From Flammeovirgaceae bacterium SG7u.111 (lineage in GTDB: Bacteria; Bacteroidota; Bacteroidia; Cytophagales; Flammeovirgaceae): a DNA stretch of 64,000 nucleotides. The translations under genes and the position numbers were made by a program. How positions within the stretch are numbered: position 1 is the first letter of the stretch; the number at the start of each line of letters is the position of its first letter. The stretch spans positions 4,541,635-4,605,634 of the forward strand of contig CP139021.1 of the NCBI GenBank assembly GCA_034044135.1. Reading direction: 5' to 3'. Positions 8,766-16,727 of the stretch are shown one piece after another. Below the pieces are notes generated by a model, which saw only the letters and a list, made by a program, of their open reading frames with translations, made no database searches and was not told the origin of the DNA.

Positions 8766-10188
8766 ACGAATCATATATCAATGTTTAGGAGCAGCCTTTT
8801 TATCGCTAAGCTTTACGGCCTGTATTCCTACTTTAGTTGAAAAAACCGCAAACTCTACAGTCCCTGAAAGCTACAATAGCTCTCAGGATACTGTTAACAT
8901 AGCAAAAATGAAATGGGACGAGTACTTTACCGATCCCCACCTCACGGCGTTGATCGATACTGCGCTGAGCAATAACCAGGAATTGAACATTACGCTACAG
9001 GAACTGGAAATTGCCAGAAACGAAGTGCAAGCAAAAAAGGGGGAATACTTACCCTCCGTGGGTATAAGAGCTGGGGTCGGGGCCGAAAAGTCGGCAAGAT
9101 ATACGCGAGATGGCGTAGTTGAAGCAAACAATGAAATAGAACCAGGCAAAGAATTCCCTGAACCTCTGGGGGATTTAATGCTGGGAGCTTATGCCACTTG
9201 GGAGGTGGATATCTGGCACAAACTTCGCAACGCAAAAAAATCAGCTTTTACCAGGTATCTTTCTTCTATTGAAGGCAGGAATTTCATGGTTACTAACCTG
9301 ATTGCCGAGATCGCCAATTCGTATTACGAGTTGCTGGCGCTCGATAACCAACTGGACATCGTAAAACAAAACATAGAAATCCAGAGCAATGCCCTAAGAA
9401 TTGTAAGAAGACAAAAAGAAGCTACCCAAGTAACCGAACTTGCCGTGCGCAGGTTTGAGGCACAGGTACTCTACACCAGAAGCCTCCAGTTCGACATCCA
9501 ACAACAGATCATAGAAACCGAAAACAGAATCAATTTCTTGATAGGCAGGTATCCTCAGCCTATTCCTAGGAATACCGATCTGTTCAACAATCTTGTTCCA
9601 AAAAGCATCCAAACCGGTATCCCTGCCCAATTATTGGAAAACCGCCCGGATATTAGACAAGCAGAAATGGAACTAGAGGCAGCCAAACTGGACATAAAAG
9701 TAGCCAAGGCACGGTTTTACCCTTCTTTGGGAATTACCGCTGGCGTTGGCCTACAAGGTTTCAATCCTGCCTACTTGGTGAAAGCCCCAGAATCTATTTT
9801 GTATTCCCTCGCTGGTGATATAGCCGCACCACTCATCAATAGGAATGAGCTAAAAGCAACCTATGCCAATGCTAATGCAAAGCAGATACAAGCTGTTTAC
9901 AACTATGAGCGCACCATTTTGAATGCGTACATAGAGATTGCCAACCAGCTATCAAACATAAGCAACTTGGAAAACAGCTATGATTTGAAATCGCAGCAAG
10001 TGGATGCCCTCACCGAGTCGATCACTATTTCCAACAAACTATTCAACTCTGCAAGGGCTGACTACATGGAAGTATTGCTCACCCAACGCGATGCACTCGA
10101 ATCTAGATTTGAACTTGTAGAGACCAAAAAGCAGCAAATGAACGCCTTGGTCAATATGTATAAAGCCCTAGGCGGCGGATGGAATTAG
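8758..10188 (+). CDS. Outer-membrane efflux channel, OprM/NodT-type lipoprotein
   Basis: A 476-aa TolC-superfamily channel. The lipobox SFTAC places the modified Cys at residue 22. Two homologous halves carry the typical outer-membrane efflux repeats: WDEYFTDPHLTALIDTALSNN begins the first, and a LLENRPDIRQAEMELEAA segment marks the second, the classic OprM signature. It overlaps the pump gene by 8 bases and completes the adaptor-pump-channel operon. A strong terminator follows about 80 bases later. Confidence 0.94.
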   Translation: MFRRIIYQCLGAAFLSLSFTACIPTLVEKTANSTVPESYNSSQDTVNIAKMKWDEYFTDPHLTALIDTALSNNQELNITLQELEIARNEVQAKKGEYLPSVGIRAGVGAEKSARYTRDGVVEANNEIEPGKEFPEPLGDLMLGAYATWEVDIWHKLRNAKKSAFTRYLSSIEGRNFMVTNLIAEIANSYYELLALDNQLDIVKQNIEIQSNALRIVRRQKEATQVTELAVRRFEAQVLYTRSLQFDIQQQIIETENRINFLIGRYPQPIPRNTDLFNNLVPKSIQTGIPAQLLENRPDIRQAEMELEAAKLDIKVAKARFYPSLGITAGVGLQGFNPAYLVKAPESILYSLAGDIAAPLINRNELKATYANANAKQIQAVYNYERTILNAYIEIANQLSNISNLENSYDLKSQQVDALTESITISNKLFNSARADYMEVLLTQRDALESRFELVETKKQQMNALVNMYKALGGGWN

Positions 10189-10268
10189 CTATATACTTAC
10201 TCTTATAAACCTAACAAATAGACAGCAAGCTGACCAGTATTAGAAAGTAGGCTGGATCAGCAATTAAT

Positions 10269-10303
10269 AAACCCATTTTACATATGTGAAATGGGTTTTT
10301 CTA
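10269..10303 (+). terminator. Rho-independent terminator of the RND operon
   Basis: Arms AAACCCATTT (10269-10278) and AAATGGGTTT (10289-10298) are perfectly complementary, with a further ACATATGT palindrome between them and a T-rich tail. The rest of the 308-base gap up to the next gene (10189-10496) shows nothing else I can support. Confidence 0.85.
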
Positions 10304-10496
10304 TTTATATCCATAAATCAAAACCTTATTATTTACTTTGAGGAATGCAAACATTAGCATAAAAACAAACTCCAACAGATTTACTGGAGCATAAATTTCT
10401 AGTTACCATCTGTTTTCCGTATTATTATATAGAAAATCGCAAAGCCCACTACCACCACATTGCTTTCTACTACACCTTATCTAACTCACGCGTGCC

Positions 10497-10823
10497 ATGA
10501 CCAAAAAATATTTATTCCGTTGGCTGTTTTGGACCCCTATCAGTATTGCGCTGATCTGCGCAGGCATCTATTTTAGCATAGAATCGCTCATTGCCCGCTC
10601 CAAAGGGGTTGTGTTGGAAGCATGGGCAACCTCAGGGGGGATTGGTGTGGGTATGGTTGTTTTGGGGCTTGCCGCCTTTTCCCAAGCCATGGCGTATCGG
10701 TTTTGGCATGAGTTTTACAAGCGCAAAAAGCGGAAGCATGAAGCCATCCTTCGGAAGAAATACCTCGCCGCAGAACCTGACCGCTTCAAAGATGAAAAAC
10801 TCCTTGACGAAGATGAGCTTTAG
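10497..10823 (+). CDS. Small two-TM membrane protein, unknown
   Basis: A 108-aa protein with two hydrophobic segments (about residues 9-29 and 46-66) and a strongly basic cytoplasmic stretch (YKRKKRKHEAILRKKY) followed by an acidic tail (DEKLLDEDEL). The start codon is the only ATG that leaves the first membrane segment intact. I do not recognise a family. Codon use is similar to neighbouring core genes, so it is likely a real gene. No operon partner is obvious; the next gene starts 155 bases later. Confidence 0.65.
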   Translation: MTKKYLFRWLFWTPISIALICAGIYFSIESLIARSKGVVLEAWATSGGIGVGMVVLGLAAFSQAMAYRFWHEFYKRKKRKHEAILRKKYLAAEPDRFKDEKLLDEDEL

Positions 10824-10892
10824 GTGGGAAACAGTGTACTTATGACTATGTAAATGAATGATATAATAGAAGAAATTTACATTGTTGGCCTG

Positions 10893-10900
10893 TAACTTTG
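10893..10900 (+). promoter_or_regulatory. Possible Bacteroidota -7 promoter element
   Basis: TAACTTTG fits the Bacteroidota -7 consensus TAnnTTTG, 79 bases before the ATG of the exported metalloprotease-like gene. I see no convincing -33 TTTG at the right distance, so this is tentative. Confidence 0.3.
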
Positions 10901-10978
10901 CCTTAATAATAAACTAAAACCAAACTATAATTAATGAAAAGCAAGTAGGAATAAAGCTTTCATTTAAACTTCAAGCAT

Positions 10979-11506
10979 ATGAAACCCTTTCTTTTCTTCT
11001 CATCTTTTTTGATATTCCCATTTGCCCAACTCGCAGCCCAGAAACAACTTCTTTATAAAAATCATCCGAGGCTCTCGTGGAATGACTTTAAAGCTTCACC
11101 TGATATTTCAAATACCAAAGTTGGAGCAATAATTTCCAGCACTATCCAGATGGAAATGAAATCTGTGAACTCTAAAACGGGAATAATCACATTCACTGCT
11201 TGTGCTGTAATGTACCCTTACCAATCTTGGGTGAAAATAGGGTACAATACTGAGCAGACCCTAAACCACGAACAATTGCACTTCGACATTAGCCAATTAA
11301 TGGCTAAAAAACTAGAAGCAAGTATCAACAAGCAAAAACTAAAAGTCGGCGAAGAAGGTAGAATACAGAAAATGTTCGATGATTATAATGTCGTTCTTGT
11401 TGGGTTGCAAAAAAAATACAACAGAGAAACTGAGGGGGGAGTAAATACAACGAAGCAAGCTGAATGGGATGAAAAAATAAGGTCTGAACTTCTAAAGTTC
11501 CAATAA
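10979..11506 (+). CDS. Exported DUF922-type putative zinc metalloprotease
   Basis: A 175-aa protein with a cleavable signal peptide ending near LAAQ (residue 21). The body begins with the DUF922-like opening HPRLSWNDFKASPD and carries an HExxH zincin motif, H97-E-Q-L-H101, in the context NHEQLHFDISQLMAKKL. DUF922 proteins are predicted zinc-dependent proteases acting outside the cytoplasm. The third metal ligand is not obvious to me. It lies 16 bases before a cytoplasmic DUF4287/DUF5655 gene on the same strand, but the products have no evident link. Confidence 0.8.
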   Translation: MKPFLFFSSFLIFPFAQLAAQKQLLYKNHPRLSWNDFKASPDISNTKVGAIISSTIQMEMKSVNSKTGIITFTACAVMYPYQSWVKIGYNTEQTLNHEQLHFDISQLMAKKLEASINKQKLKVGEEGRIQKMFDDYNVVLVGLQKKYNRETEGGVNTTKQAEWDEKIRSELLKFQ

Positions 11507-11522
11507 CGTAACGGTTTAAAAC

Positions 11523-12065
11523 ATGGAAAAAGCATTAAAAACAATGATCGACAATATGCCTGAAAAAACAGGCAAGTCGCTAGAGGAATGGAAAAAGATA
11601 CTTGATGCTACTTCTTTTGCAAAACACTCGGAAGCTGTCAAATTCCTCAAATCTGACCATGGAGTAACCCATGGCTTTGCAAATACGATTGTCACCTTAT
11701 GGAAGAAAAAAGAAGACGTAGCCGAAGATTTGGTTGAAATTCAATACCAAGGGAAAGAAAGCCTCAAGCCCATTTACAATGCCTTAATTGAGGTAGTAAA
11801 AGGGTTTGGTTCGGATGTGACCATCACGCCAAAGAAAGGGAGCGTCAGCATCATCAGGAAAAAACAGTTTGCCCTGATAAAACCTGCTACCAAAACGAGG
11901 ATAGACCTCGGGCTCAAACTTGTAGGCAAAGAACTCACCCAACGGCTAGAAAACTCCGGTCCTTTTGGGACGATGTGCACCCACCGGGTACAACTAAAAA
12001 GTGTAGATCAAGTTGACAACGAACTCAAAGATTGGCTAAAAGAAGCTTATGATAGGTCGGTATAA
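11523..12065 (+). CDS. DUF4287/DUF5655 two-domain protein
   Basis: A 180-aa cytoplasmic protein. Residues 1-70 match the DUF4287 pattern (an N-terminal helical domain with KTGKSLEEWKKIL and HGVTHGFANTIV). Residues of about 75-180 match the DUF5655 domain (YNALIEVVKGFGSDVTITPKKGSVSI, then FALIKPATKTRIDLGLKL). The biochemical role is unknown; the second domain is sometimes found attached to nucleases or DNA-binding proteins. The two domains are commonly found in this order in Bacteroidota. No signal peptide or membrane segment is present. Confidence 0.85.
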   Translation: MEKALKTMIDNMPEKTGKSLEEWKKILDATSFAKHSEAVKFLKSDHGVTHGFANTIVTLWKKKEDVAEDLVEIQYQGKESLKPIYNALIEVVKGFGSDVTITPKKGSVSIIRKKQFALIKPATKTRIDLGLKLVGKELTQRLENSGPFGTMCTHRVQLKSVDQVDNELKDWLKEAYDRSV

Positions 12066-12103
12066 AATGGAAAAATTATTTAAATGGAGATTCTAAAAAG
12101 TTG

Positions 12104-12988
12104 ATGATGAACAAAGTTAAAAAGCAACATTTTGTACCCAGATTCTATCTAAAAAGGTTTACAAATAATAATGGGAAAATTTTTGTATTTGATATTCAAA
12201 CACAAAGTCAATTTGGAACTACTGCTGAAAATGTAGCTCATAAAAAGTTTTTCTACGATTATGAACCATTAGATAAAATAGCAGGAGATCAATCAATCGA
12301 AAAAGCATTAGCACATATGGAAGGTGAATCAGCGCTTGTTTTAAACAAAACAATTGAACTGCTAGAAAAGGGGAATTTACATGAACAAACTAACAAAGAC
12401 AAAGCCATAATTGCTGAATTTATTGCCATCCAGCAAATGCGTACATCCGAAAGTAGAAAACGTAGCGAACAATTACATACCGAAGTAGAACGACAGCTCA
12501 AACAAAAAGGAGGTGCAGATTTTTTAAAAAATTCAGGCTTCTACTCTGCTAATCATGACCCTAAGTTTATCCAGACTATTAATTTTTTTAGCCCAGAGCT
12601 TGAAAAAGGAATTAAAGAATACACAGATAGGTACTGGATTTACTGGGATAACCAAACAAAATACAATTTCTACACATCAGACAATCCAGTTGTTGGACAT
12701 ATTCATGAAAAAATCAGGTTTTCTGCCTACGAAATTTTTTTTCCTTTAACACCTAGATTTGGGCTCAGCATAGCACTAAAGAAAGAATTTCAAAATATGG
12801 CTAATTATGACAATAAGATTGTCCCTCTTACGAATAAAGAAAATATTAAATTTTATAATAGTCTGATAGTAACAAATTGCAATAGACAAATTTTCAACAA
12901 TGAAATGGACTTTCGCCTTGCTAAAAAGATTCTCAAAAAAAAACCAGAATTATCAAACCCAAACAGACAAAGATTTGCAAGAATGTAA
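12104..12988 (+). CDS. DUF4238 family protein
   Basis: A 294-aa protein beginning MMNKVKKQHFVPRFYLKRF, the signature opening of DUF4238, with the typical later block ITKYNFYTSDNPV-like (residues about 180-200). The family has no assigned activity. A TTG lies one codon upstream of the chosen ATG, and a second ATG follows immediately, so the start is uncertain by one to two codons. The gene is clearly more AT-rich than the genes around it, which suggests recent acquisition. It ends 77 bases before the convergent flavoprotein gene. Confidence 0.85.
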   Translation: MMNKVKKQHFVPRFYLKRFTNNNGKIFVFDIQTQSQFGTTAENVAHKKFFYDYEPLDKIAGDQSIEKALAHMEGESALVLNKTIELLEKGNLHEQTNKDKAIIAEFIAIQQMRTSESRKRSEQLHTEVERQLKQKGGADFLKNSGFYSANHDPKFIQTINFFSPELEKGIKEYTDRYWIYWDNQTKYNFYTSDNPVVGHIHEKIRFSAYEIFFPLTPRFGLSIALKKEFQNMANYDNKIVPLTNKENIKFYNSLIVTNCNRQIFNNEMDFRLAKKILKKKPELSNPNRQRFARM

Positions 12989-13011
12989 ATTGAAACCACA
13001 TACTTTAAAAA

Positions 13012-13040
13012 CAAAGGCCTCGCATAAAGCAAGACCTTTG
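13012..13040. terminator. Hairpin between convergent genes
   Basis: CAAAGGCCT (13012-13020) and AGACCTTTG (13032-13040) pair at 8 of 9 positions, in the short gap between the convergent DUF4238 and flavoprotein genes. It is weaker than the other terminators here. Confidence 0.45.
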
Positions 13041-13065
13041 ATAAAAAGCTATACAAGTAAACTAT

Positions 13066-14232
13066 TTACCCCTTCATATCTTTCATCACATCCGAAAGGA
13101 CATCTACCCATTTTTCCGTCAAGGCTCTGTCCGGAGTGGTGTCCCAACTGTTTTCAATCCCATTTCCACCCAAGTAGATCCCATCTTGCCTTGTGATGAA
13201 ATAAGCGCCATTGGTACGCAGCTTATAATTCACCTCCGTTTGTGGTACCAAGCAAGACAATTGACCAGAAATAGGGTACAGTTCATCGTCATTGAAAATA
13301 GCCTTCGCCCCTAGCCCCATGCAGTTGACTATGAGCTTTTCGGGCAAGGCATCGATGTCCTCAACCTTCGCTATTTCTTTTACCTCCAGTTTCCCTCCTC
13401 TAATGAGGAAATTATTCAAGTGGAAATTGAGGTAATTCGGAATGTTAAAAATCATGTTGCTCCTTCGGGTCACATAATCGGCTTTAAAAGGATGGTCTTT
13501 TTTATCTAACCTATCCCAATCTGGGGTCAACCCTTCCAAGTGAAAAACCTCAGAACCTCCACTTGCCGACCTGTTAGGATCAGGGGCTTGACTCATCACC
13601 GTATATTCATCTCGCCAAGCTATAATATCGTTTAGCCCAAGGCTCATTTGCATTCTTTTGAAGGAAAAACGGCAAGCATCTTCCCATTTTTTCTGGAACT
13701 CAGGCGTTGCCTTATCGCGTGCGCACACCCGAGATGCGGGAGACCATGTACCCGTAGCCAAGTTAGAGGTCACATTGGGCGGAACATCTTTTGTGTAGAT
13801 GGTCACTTCAAAACCCGACTCTTGCAACAACGTCGCCGTGGCTATCCCGACCGTTCCGCAGCCCAAGAGCGCCACTTTCTTTTCTTTGGTGGTCAATGCT
13901 AAATTTCGAGCCTGGTTTCCTGTTCCCCAAGAAAGTGACCAACCGCTACCTCCATGGCCGTAGTTATGGACAATGGTCTTGTTGCCCAACATCTCTTTCT
14001 CAACCCGAGGGCCCGACTTTCTGAATGGGCGCAAGCCGACTGTCTCCTTTATTATCCGATCGGTAGACAGCTTCAACTTGGGGATGGCGGTAAACCCTTT
14101 GTTGATATAGAAATTTTTATCTCCATACAACTTGGGTCCGGTCGCACAGGAGACAAGCCCCTGGCCAGCCAATGTAGCAGCCCCAACAAGACCTGCTTTC
14201 ACAAAGAATTCTCTTCTTTTAATACTACTCAT
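13066..14232 (-). CDS. Exported D-amino-acid-oxidase-like FAD oxidoreductase (Tat lipoprotein)
   Basis: A 388-aa flavoprotein. The N-terminus combines a twin-arginine motif (KRREFFVK) with a lipobox whose Cys is residue 29 (GLVSC), so it is probably folded with FAD in the cytoplasm, exported by Tat and lipid-anchored. The dinucleotide-binding motif GCGTVGIATATLLQESG follows at about residue 123. The C-terminal blocks VNCMGLGAKAIF and YPISGQLSC resemble the DAO family (D-amino-acid or D-aspartate oxidases), which produce an imino acid and hydrogen peroxide. The exact substrate cannot be read from sequence. It is divergent from an exported RidA-like gene 130 bases away, which may act on the same product. 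Confidence 0.85.
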   Translation of the reverse strand: MSSIKRREFFVKAGLVGAATLAGQGLVSCATGPKLYGDKNFYINKGFTAIPKLKLSTDRIIKETVGLRPFRKSGPRVEKEMLGNKTIVHNYGHGGSGWSLSWGTGNQARNLALTTKEKKVALLGCGTVGIATATLLQESGFEVTIYTKDVPPNVTSNLATGTWSPASRVCARDKATPEFQKKWEDACRFSFKRMQMSLGLNDIIAWRDEYTVMSQAPDPNRSASGGSEVFHLEGLTPDWDRLDKKDHPFKADYVTRRSNMIFNIPNYLNFHLNNFLIRGGKLEVKEIAKVEDIDALPEKLIVNCMGLGAKAIFNDDELYPISGQLSCLVPQTEVNYKLRTNGAYFITRQDGIYLGGNGIENSWDTTPDRALTEKWVDVLSDVMKDMKG

Positions 14233-14361
14233 ACTTGCTATGTTTATATTTTCACCTAACTAAAATTATAAATATAATAGTCAGGAGCAAAACCTTTTTT
14301 TTAGTATTTTTAACAAGTATCTAAATCTATTCTTTGTTAATTAACATAAACTTTGTTAAAG

Positions 14362-14862
14362 GTGAAAAACGTTACAAAAATCAAAAAATTTAGTTTGCTA
14401 GCTGTGGCATTATTTCTTTTTGCACACCATCTTTCTGCCCAAGTCGCAGTAATGAAAGGCTCTAGCAAGTCAATCATCTCCTCCACCGCCGATATTCCCG
14501 CAGGCAGCAGGCTGGTGTACACAAGCGGCATGACCGCATCTGCCATAAAAGCAGACTTGGAAGACGGTGAGTACGAAAAGTACGGCGATACTGAGGCTCA
14601 AGCTATGAGCGTGCTCAGTAAACTTGAAGAGAAATTGAAAGAAGAAGGCCTCAGTTTTAAGGACGTGTTCTCCATGAAAGTATTTGTAGCTCCCGACACT
14701 AAAACAGGGGAATACGATTTTGCCGGATGGAACAGGGCGTATAAAAAACACTTTGGGACGGAGGAAAACCCAACCAAACCTGTAAGGGCCACCGTTGGGG
14801 TTGCCACCCTTGTGAGCAAACACAAATTCATAGAAGTGGAAGTGATTGCAGCAGGTAAGTAA
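14362..14862 (+). CDS. Exported RidA/YjgF/YER057c/UK114 family protein
   Basis: RidA proteins hydrolyse reactive enamine/imine intermediates to keto acids and ammonia. The family blocks are clear: LVYTSGMTA, EAQAMSVLSKLEEKLKEEGLSFKDVFSMKVFV, and KPVRATVGVATL with the conserved arginine. Unlike the usual cytosolic forms of about 128 aa, this one has an N-terminal signal peptide ending near LSAQ. The start is either a TTG at 14353 or a GTG at 14362; I chose the GTG because it gives a standard signal (MKNVTKIKKFSLLAVALFLF). Its divergent neighbour is an exported amino-acid-oxidase-like protein, so the pair may process imines in the envelope. Confidence 0.88.
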   Translation: MKNVTKIKKFSLLAVALFLFAHHLSAQVAVMKGSSKSIISSTADIPAGSRLVYTSGMTASAIKADLEDGEYEKYGDTEAQAMSVLSKLEEKLKEEGLSFKDVFSMKVFVAPDTKTGEYDFAGWNRAYKKHFGTEENPTKPVRATVGVATLVSKHKFIEVEVIAAGK

Positions 14863-14885
14863 ATTTCAAAAAAACGAGTAATCAG

Positions 14886-14920
14886 GAGCGTAGTCATTTG
14901 GCTGCGCTCTTTCTATTTTT
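14886..14920 (+). terminator. Rho-independent terminator after the RidA-like gene
   Basis: GAGCGTAG (14886-14893) pairs with CTGCGCTC (14902-14909), including one G-U pair, and is followed by the T-rich stretch TTTCTATTTTT, 24 bases after the stop codon. Confidence 0.75.
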
Positions 14921-15017
14921 CGACTATACCTTATTAATCGTTTGCTTGCTTCAGGCACGATAGATATAGACTATTTAAGTGATCTAGTCTACTAAACGAA
15001 AGAGATATTAGGTTGAC

Positions 15018-15096
15018 ATCCCACTGTAGGTTTCAAAAATACGGACTTCAAGTCCTACGATAAAGGTTCGAGGTTACAAACCTCGAACAGCGGGAT
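15018..15096. repeat. Clover-like structured intergenic element
   Basis: An outer stem ATCCCACTG (15018-15026) with CAGCGGGAT (15088-15096) pairs at 8 of 9 positions and encloses two inner hairpins: GGACTTCAAGTCC (15043-15055), and GTTCGAGGT (15066-15074) with ACCTCGAAC (15080-15088). It lies in a 571-base gene-free gap (14863-15433). It is not a tRNA: the arms do not fit and there is no anticodon stem. It looks like a dispersed palindromic repeat or a small structured RNA. Confidence 0.5.
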
Positions 15097-15284
15097 TTTC
15101 TCAAAATTGATTTCTATTAAATACAAAAGCCTTACTTGCAACCTCTCTACGATTACAAATCGCTTCTCTTCTGAACAATCAAAATACGAAAGTGTAGTGA
15201 ATACTATATTCAGGGGGGCTTTCTTGTATTATTTGAATTTAAAAGATGCTACGGACGCTTGCGCCATTGGGTGTTTTTTATAAT

Positions 15285-15421
15285 GACGCACAACGGCTCG
15301 AATATGCGTAGTGTAGAATTTCAAGGAACTTCATAATCAAATCAGTACATTGTTTATTAAATGTCTTAAAGTTTAAATTTATTAAGTCGCCCTACATTAC
15401 ATATATTTATTGTTGGCACCA
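15285..15421 (-). repeat. attC-like recombination site (candidate)
   Basis: Read on the minus strand this stretch starts with TGGTGCCAAC (15412-15421) and ends with CCGTTGTGC (about 15288-15296). Inside are long imperfect arms: ATATGCGTAGTGTAG (15302-15316) is complementary at 12 of 15 positions to CTACATTACATATAT (15390-15404). Length of about 130 bases, terminal AAC/GTT boxes with a one-base bulge, and extended imperfect self-complementarity are the features of integron attC sites. It directly follows the stop codon of the serine hydrolase gene, as an attC would. The terminal boxes do not match the RYYYAAC/GTTRRRY consensus exactly, so the call is tentative. Confidence 0.35.
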
Positions 15422-15433
15422 GTGTTTTTTTAA

Positions 15434-16411
15434 TCAATCATTTTCAAATAATGGTATAATATTCTTTTTAATCATTTCGATTCTATCTTTAGCTCTTGGC
15501 ATAAATTGAGAAGCAATAGCAACTACAATATTCTTTTCAGGAGACACATAAATCACATTTCCACCATCTCCTATAGCAGCAAAATCTCTATTATTTACCC
15601 CATCAATTATCCACCATAAATAACCATATGGTAGTTTTCCCAATCTACTATGTTCTTTAGTGCTATGCTCTATCCATTTTGCAGATAATATTTGTTTTCC
15701 ATTCCATATGCCCATATTTAAGTATAATTGTCCGATTTTTGCCATATCAATTGTCGTTAAGGCAAGTCCCCAACCTGCAGTATTAATACCTTTGGGGTCA
15801 ATTACCCAACCACTTCTATGTTTATCTTTTAGAAATGCAATATGTTCATCTTTACTATTGATAGTTACATTCTTTGGTGTTTGAATATCAAGATGTTTGA
15901 ATAAGTTCTCTGATGCAAAATCCACTATCGTATGACCTGTTGCATTTGTTATAATTCCTGATAATACTTGTAACCCAACTGTAGTATATTTAAATTCTCC
16001 AATTTCCCCTTTGCCTCCTATTAAATCTAAAACTGCTTTAGTCCAATCATCACTTGAATAGACTTTGGTATATGGCTCATACTTGAATTTATAAGGAGCA
16101 GTCATTGTAAGCAAGTCTCTAATTGCAATTTTTTGGATTCTCTTTTCACCTCTTTTAATTTTATATCCTTGAAAAAAATCCAAAATATTCTGTTCAATGC
16201 TTTTTATAAATCCTTTATCAATTGCTATTCCAATGAGTGCTGAAATTATGCTTTTAGTAACAGATGCTACATGAATTGTATCATTTTTATTATATCCGTT
16301 ATAGTAGTTTTCAAAAACAGTCTTACTGTTTCTTTTTACAACAACTCCAGCGATATTGCTATAATCTTCTCCAATTAACGTGTTTAGTTTTAATTCTTTC
16401 TCATTATTCAT
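15434..16411 (-). CDS. Serine hydrolase, beta-lactamase/penicillin-binding family (class C-like)
   Basis: A 325-aa protein with the SxxK nucleophile motif S50-V-T-K53 in the context HVASVTKSIISALIGIA. The usual YxN position appears as Y142-T-T, so the Asn is replaced by Thr. No signal peptide is visible. The family includes esterases, peptidases and beta-lactamases, and there is no basis for calling resistance here. The gene is AT-rich compared with its neighbours and is flanked by inverted GTTRGCACCA boxes (15412-15421 and 16525-16534) plus an attC-like structure, which suggests it arrived as a mobile cassette. Confidence 0.85.
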   Translation of the reverse strand: MNNEKELKLNTLIGEDYSNIAGVVVKRNSKTVFENYYNGYNKNDTIHVASVTKSIISALIGIAIDKGFIKSIEQNILDFFQGYKIKRGEKRIQKIAIRDLLTMTAPYKFKYEPYTKVYSSDDWTKAVLDLIGGKGEIGEFKYTTVGLQVLSGIITNATGHTIVDFASENLFKHLDIQTPKNVTINSKDEHIAFLKDKHRSGWVIDPKGINTAGWGLALTTIDMAKIGQLYLNMGIWNGKQILSAKWIEHSTKEHSRLGKLPYGYLWWIIDGVNNRDFAAIGDGGNVIYVSPEKNIVVAIASQFMPRAKDRIEMIKKNIIPLFEND

Positions 16412-16524
16412 ATTTCCGCCTATTTTTAGGCAAAACTATGTCAGTTTAAAATATTTATCTATCTCGTAAGAAAACAATTTTAAATCAGATCTGATTTGCA
16501 GGATATTGCAGGCTCTTTTGATAT

Positions 16525-16534
16525 TGGTGCTAAC
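16525..16534 (-). repeat. Boundary box of the cassette-like unit
   Basis: On the minus strand this reads GTTAGCACCA. It matches GTTGGCACCA at 15412-15421 (plus strand) at 9 of 10 positions, so the two form inverted boxes around the serine hydrolase gene, 114 bases upstream of its start and 13 bases after its stop. The surrounding gap (16412-16727) holds otherwise only a terminator hairpin at 16679-16709. Confidence 0.35.
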
Positions 16535-16678
16535 TTCTGTATGTATGCAATTGCATAGATATCTCTTTAAATATAGCATAGAAGAATTAGACTTCCGAAG
16601 GGAAAAGCATTTTCATCCCTAATAAACACTCTTTAAAAGAACTGAAGGACATTATTTAATATACTTCGGTATAAAAGG

Positions 16679-16709
16679 TCAACGCCGTTATTACTAGTAA
16701 CAACGTTGA
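16679..16709 (-). terminator. Terminator of the unknown gene at 16728
   Basis: Imperfect 14-bp arms (TCAACGCCGTTATT at 16679-16692 with AGTAACAACGTTGA ending at 16709; 11 Watson-Crick pairs, the rest largely G-U) lie 19 bases beyond the stop of the minus-strand gene and are followed on that strand by CCTTTTAT. Confidence 0.6.
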
Positions 16710-16727
16710 TAGAACAGGTTGCGAATA

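Noticed and set aside
15065-15089. tRNA-like TTCGA hairpin
   Set aside because: The stem lacks the T-loop context, and no acceptor, D or anticodon stem fits around it.
15434-16411. Antibiotic-resistance beta-lactamase
   Set aside because: Only the SxxK motif is convincing; no signal peptide is visible, the YxN Asn is replaced, and the family is mostly esterases and peptidases.
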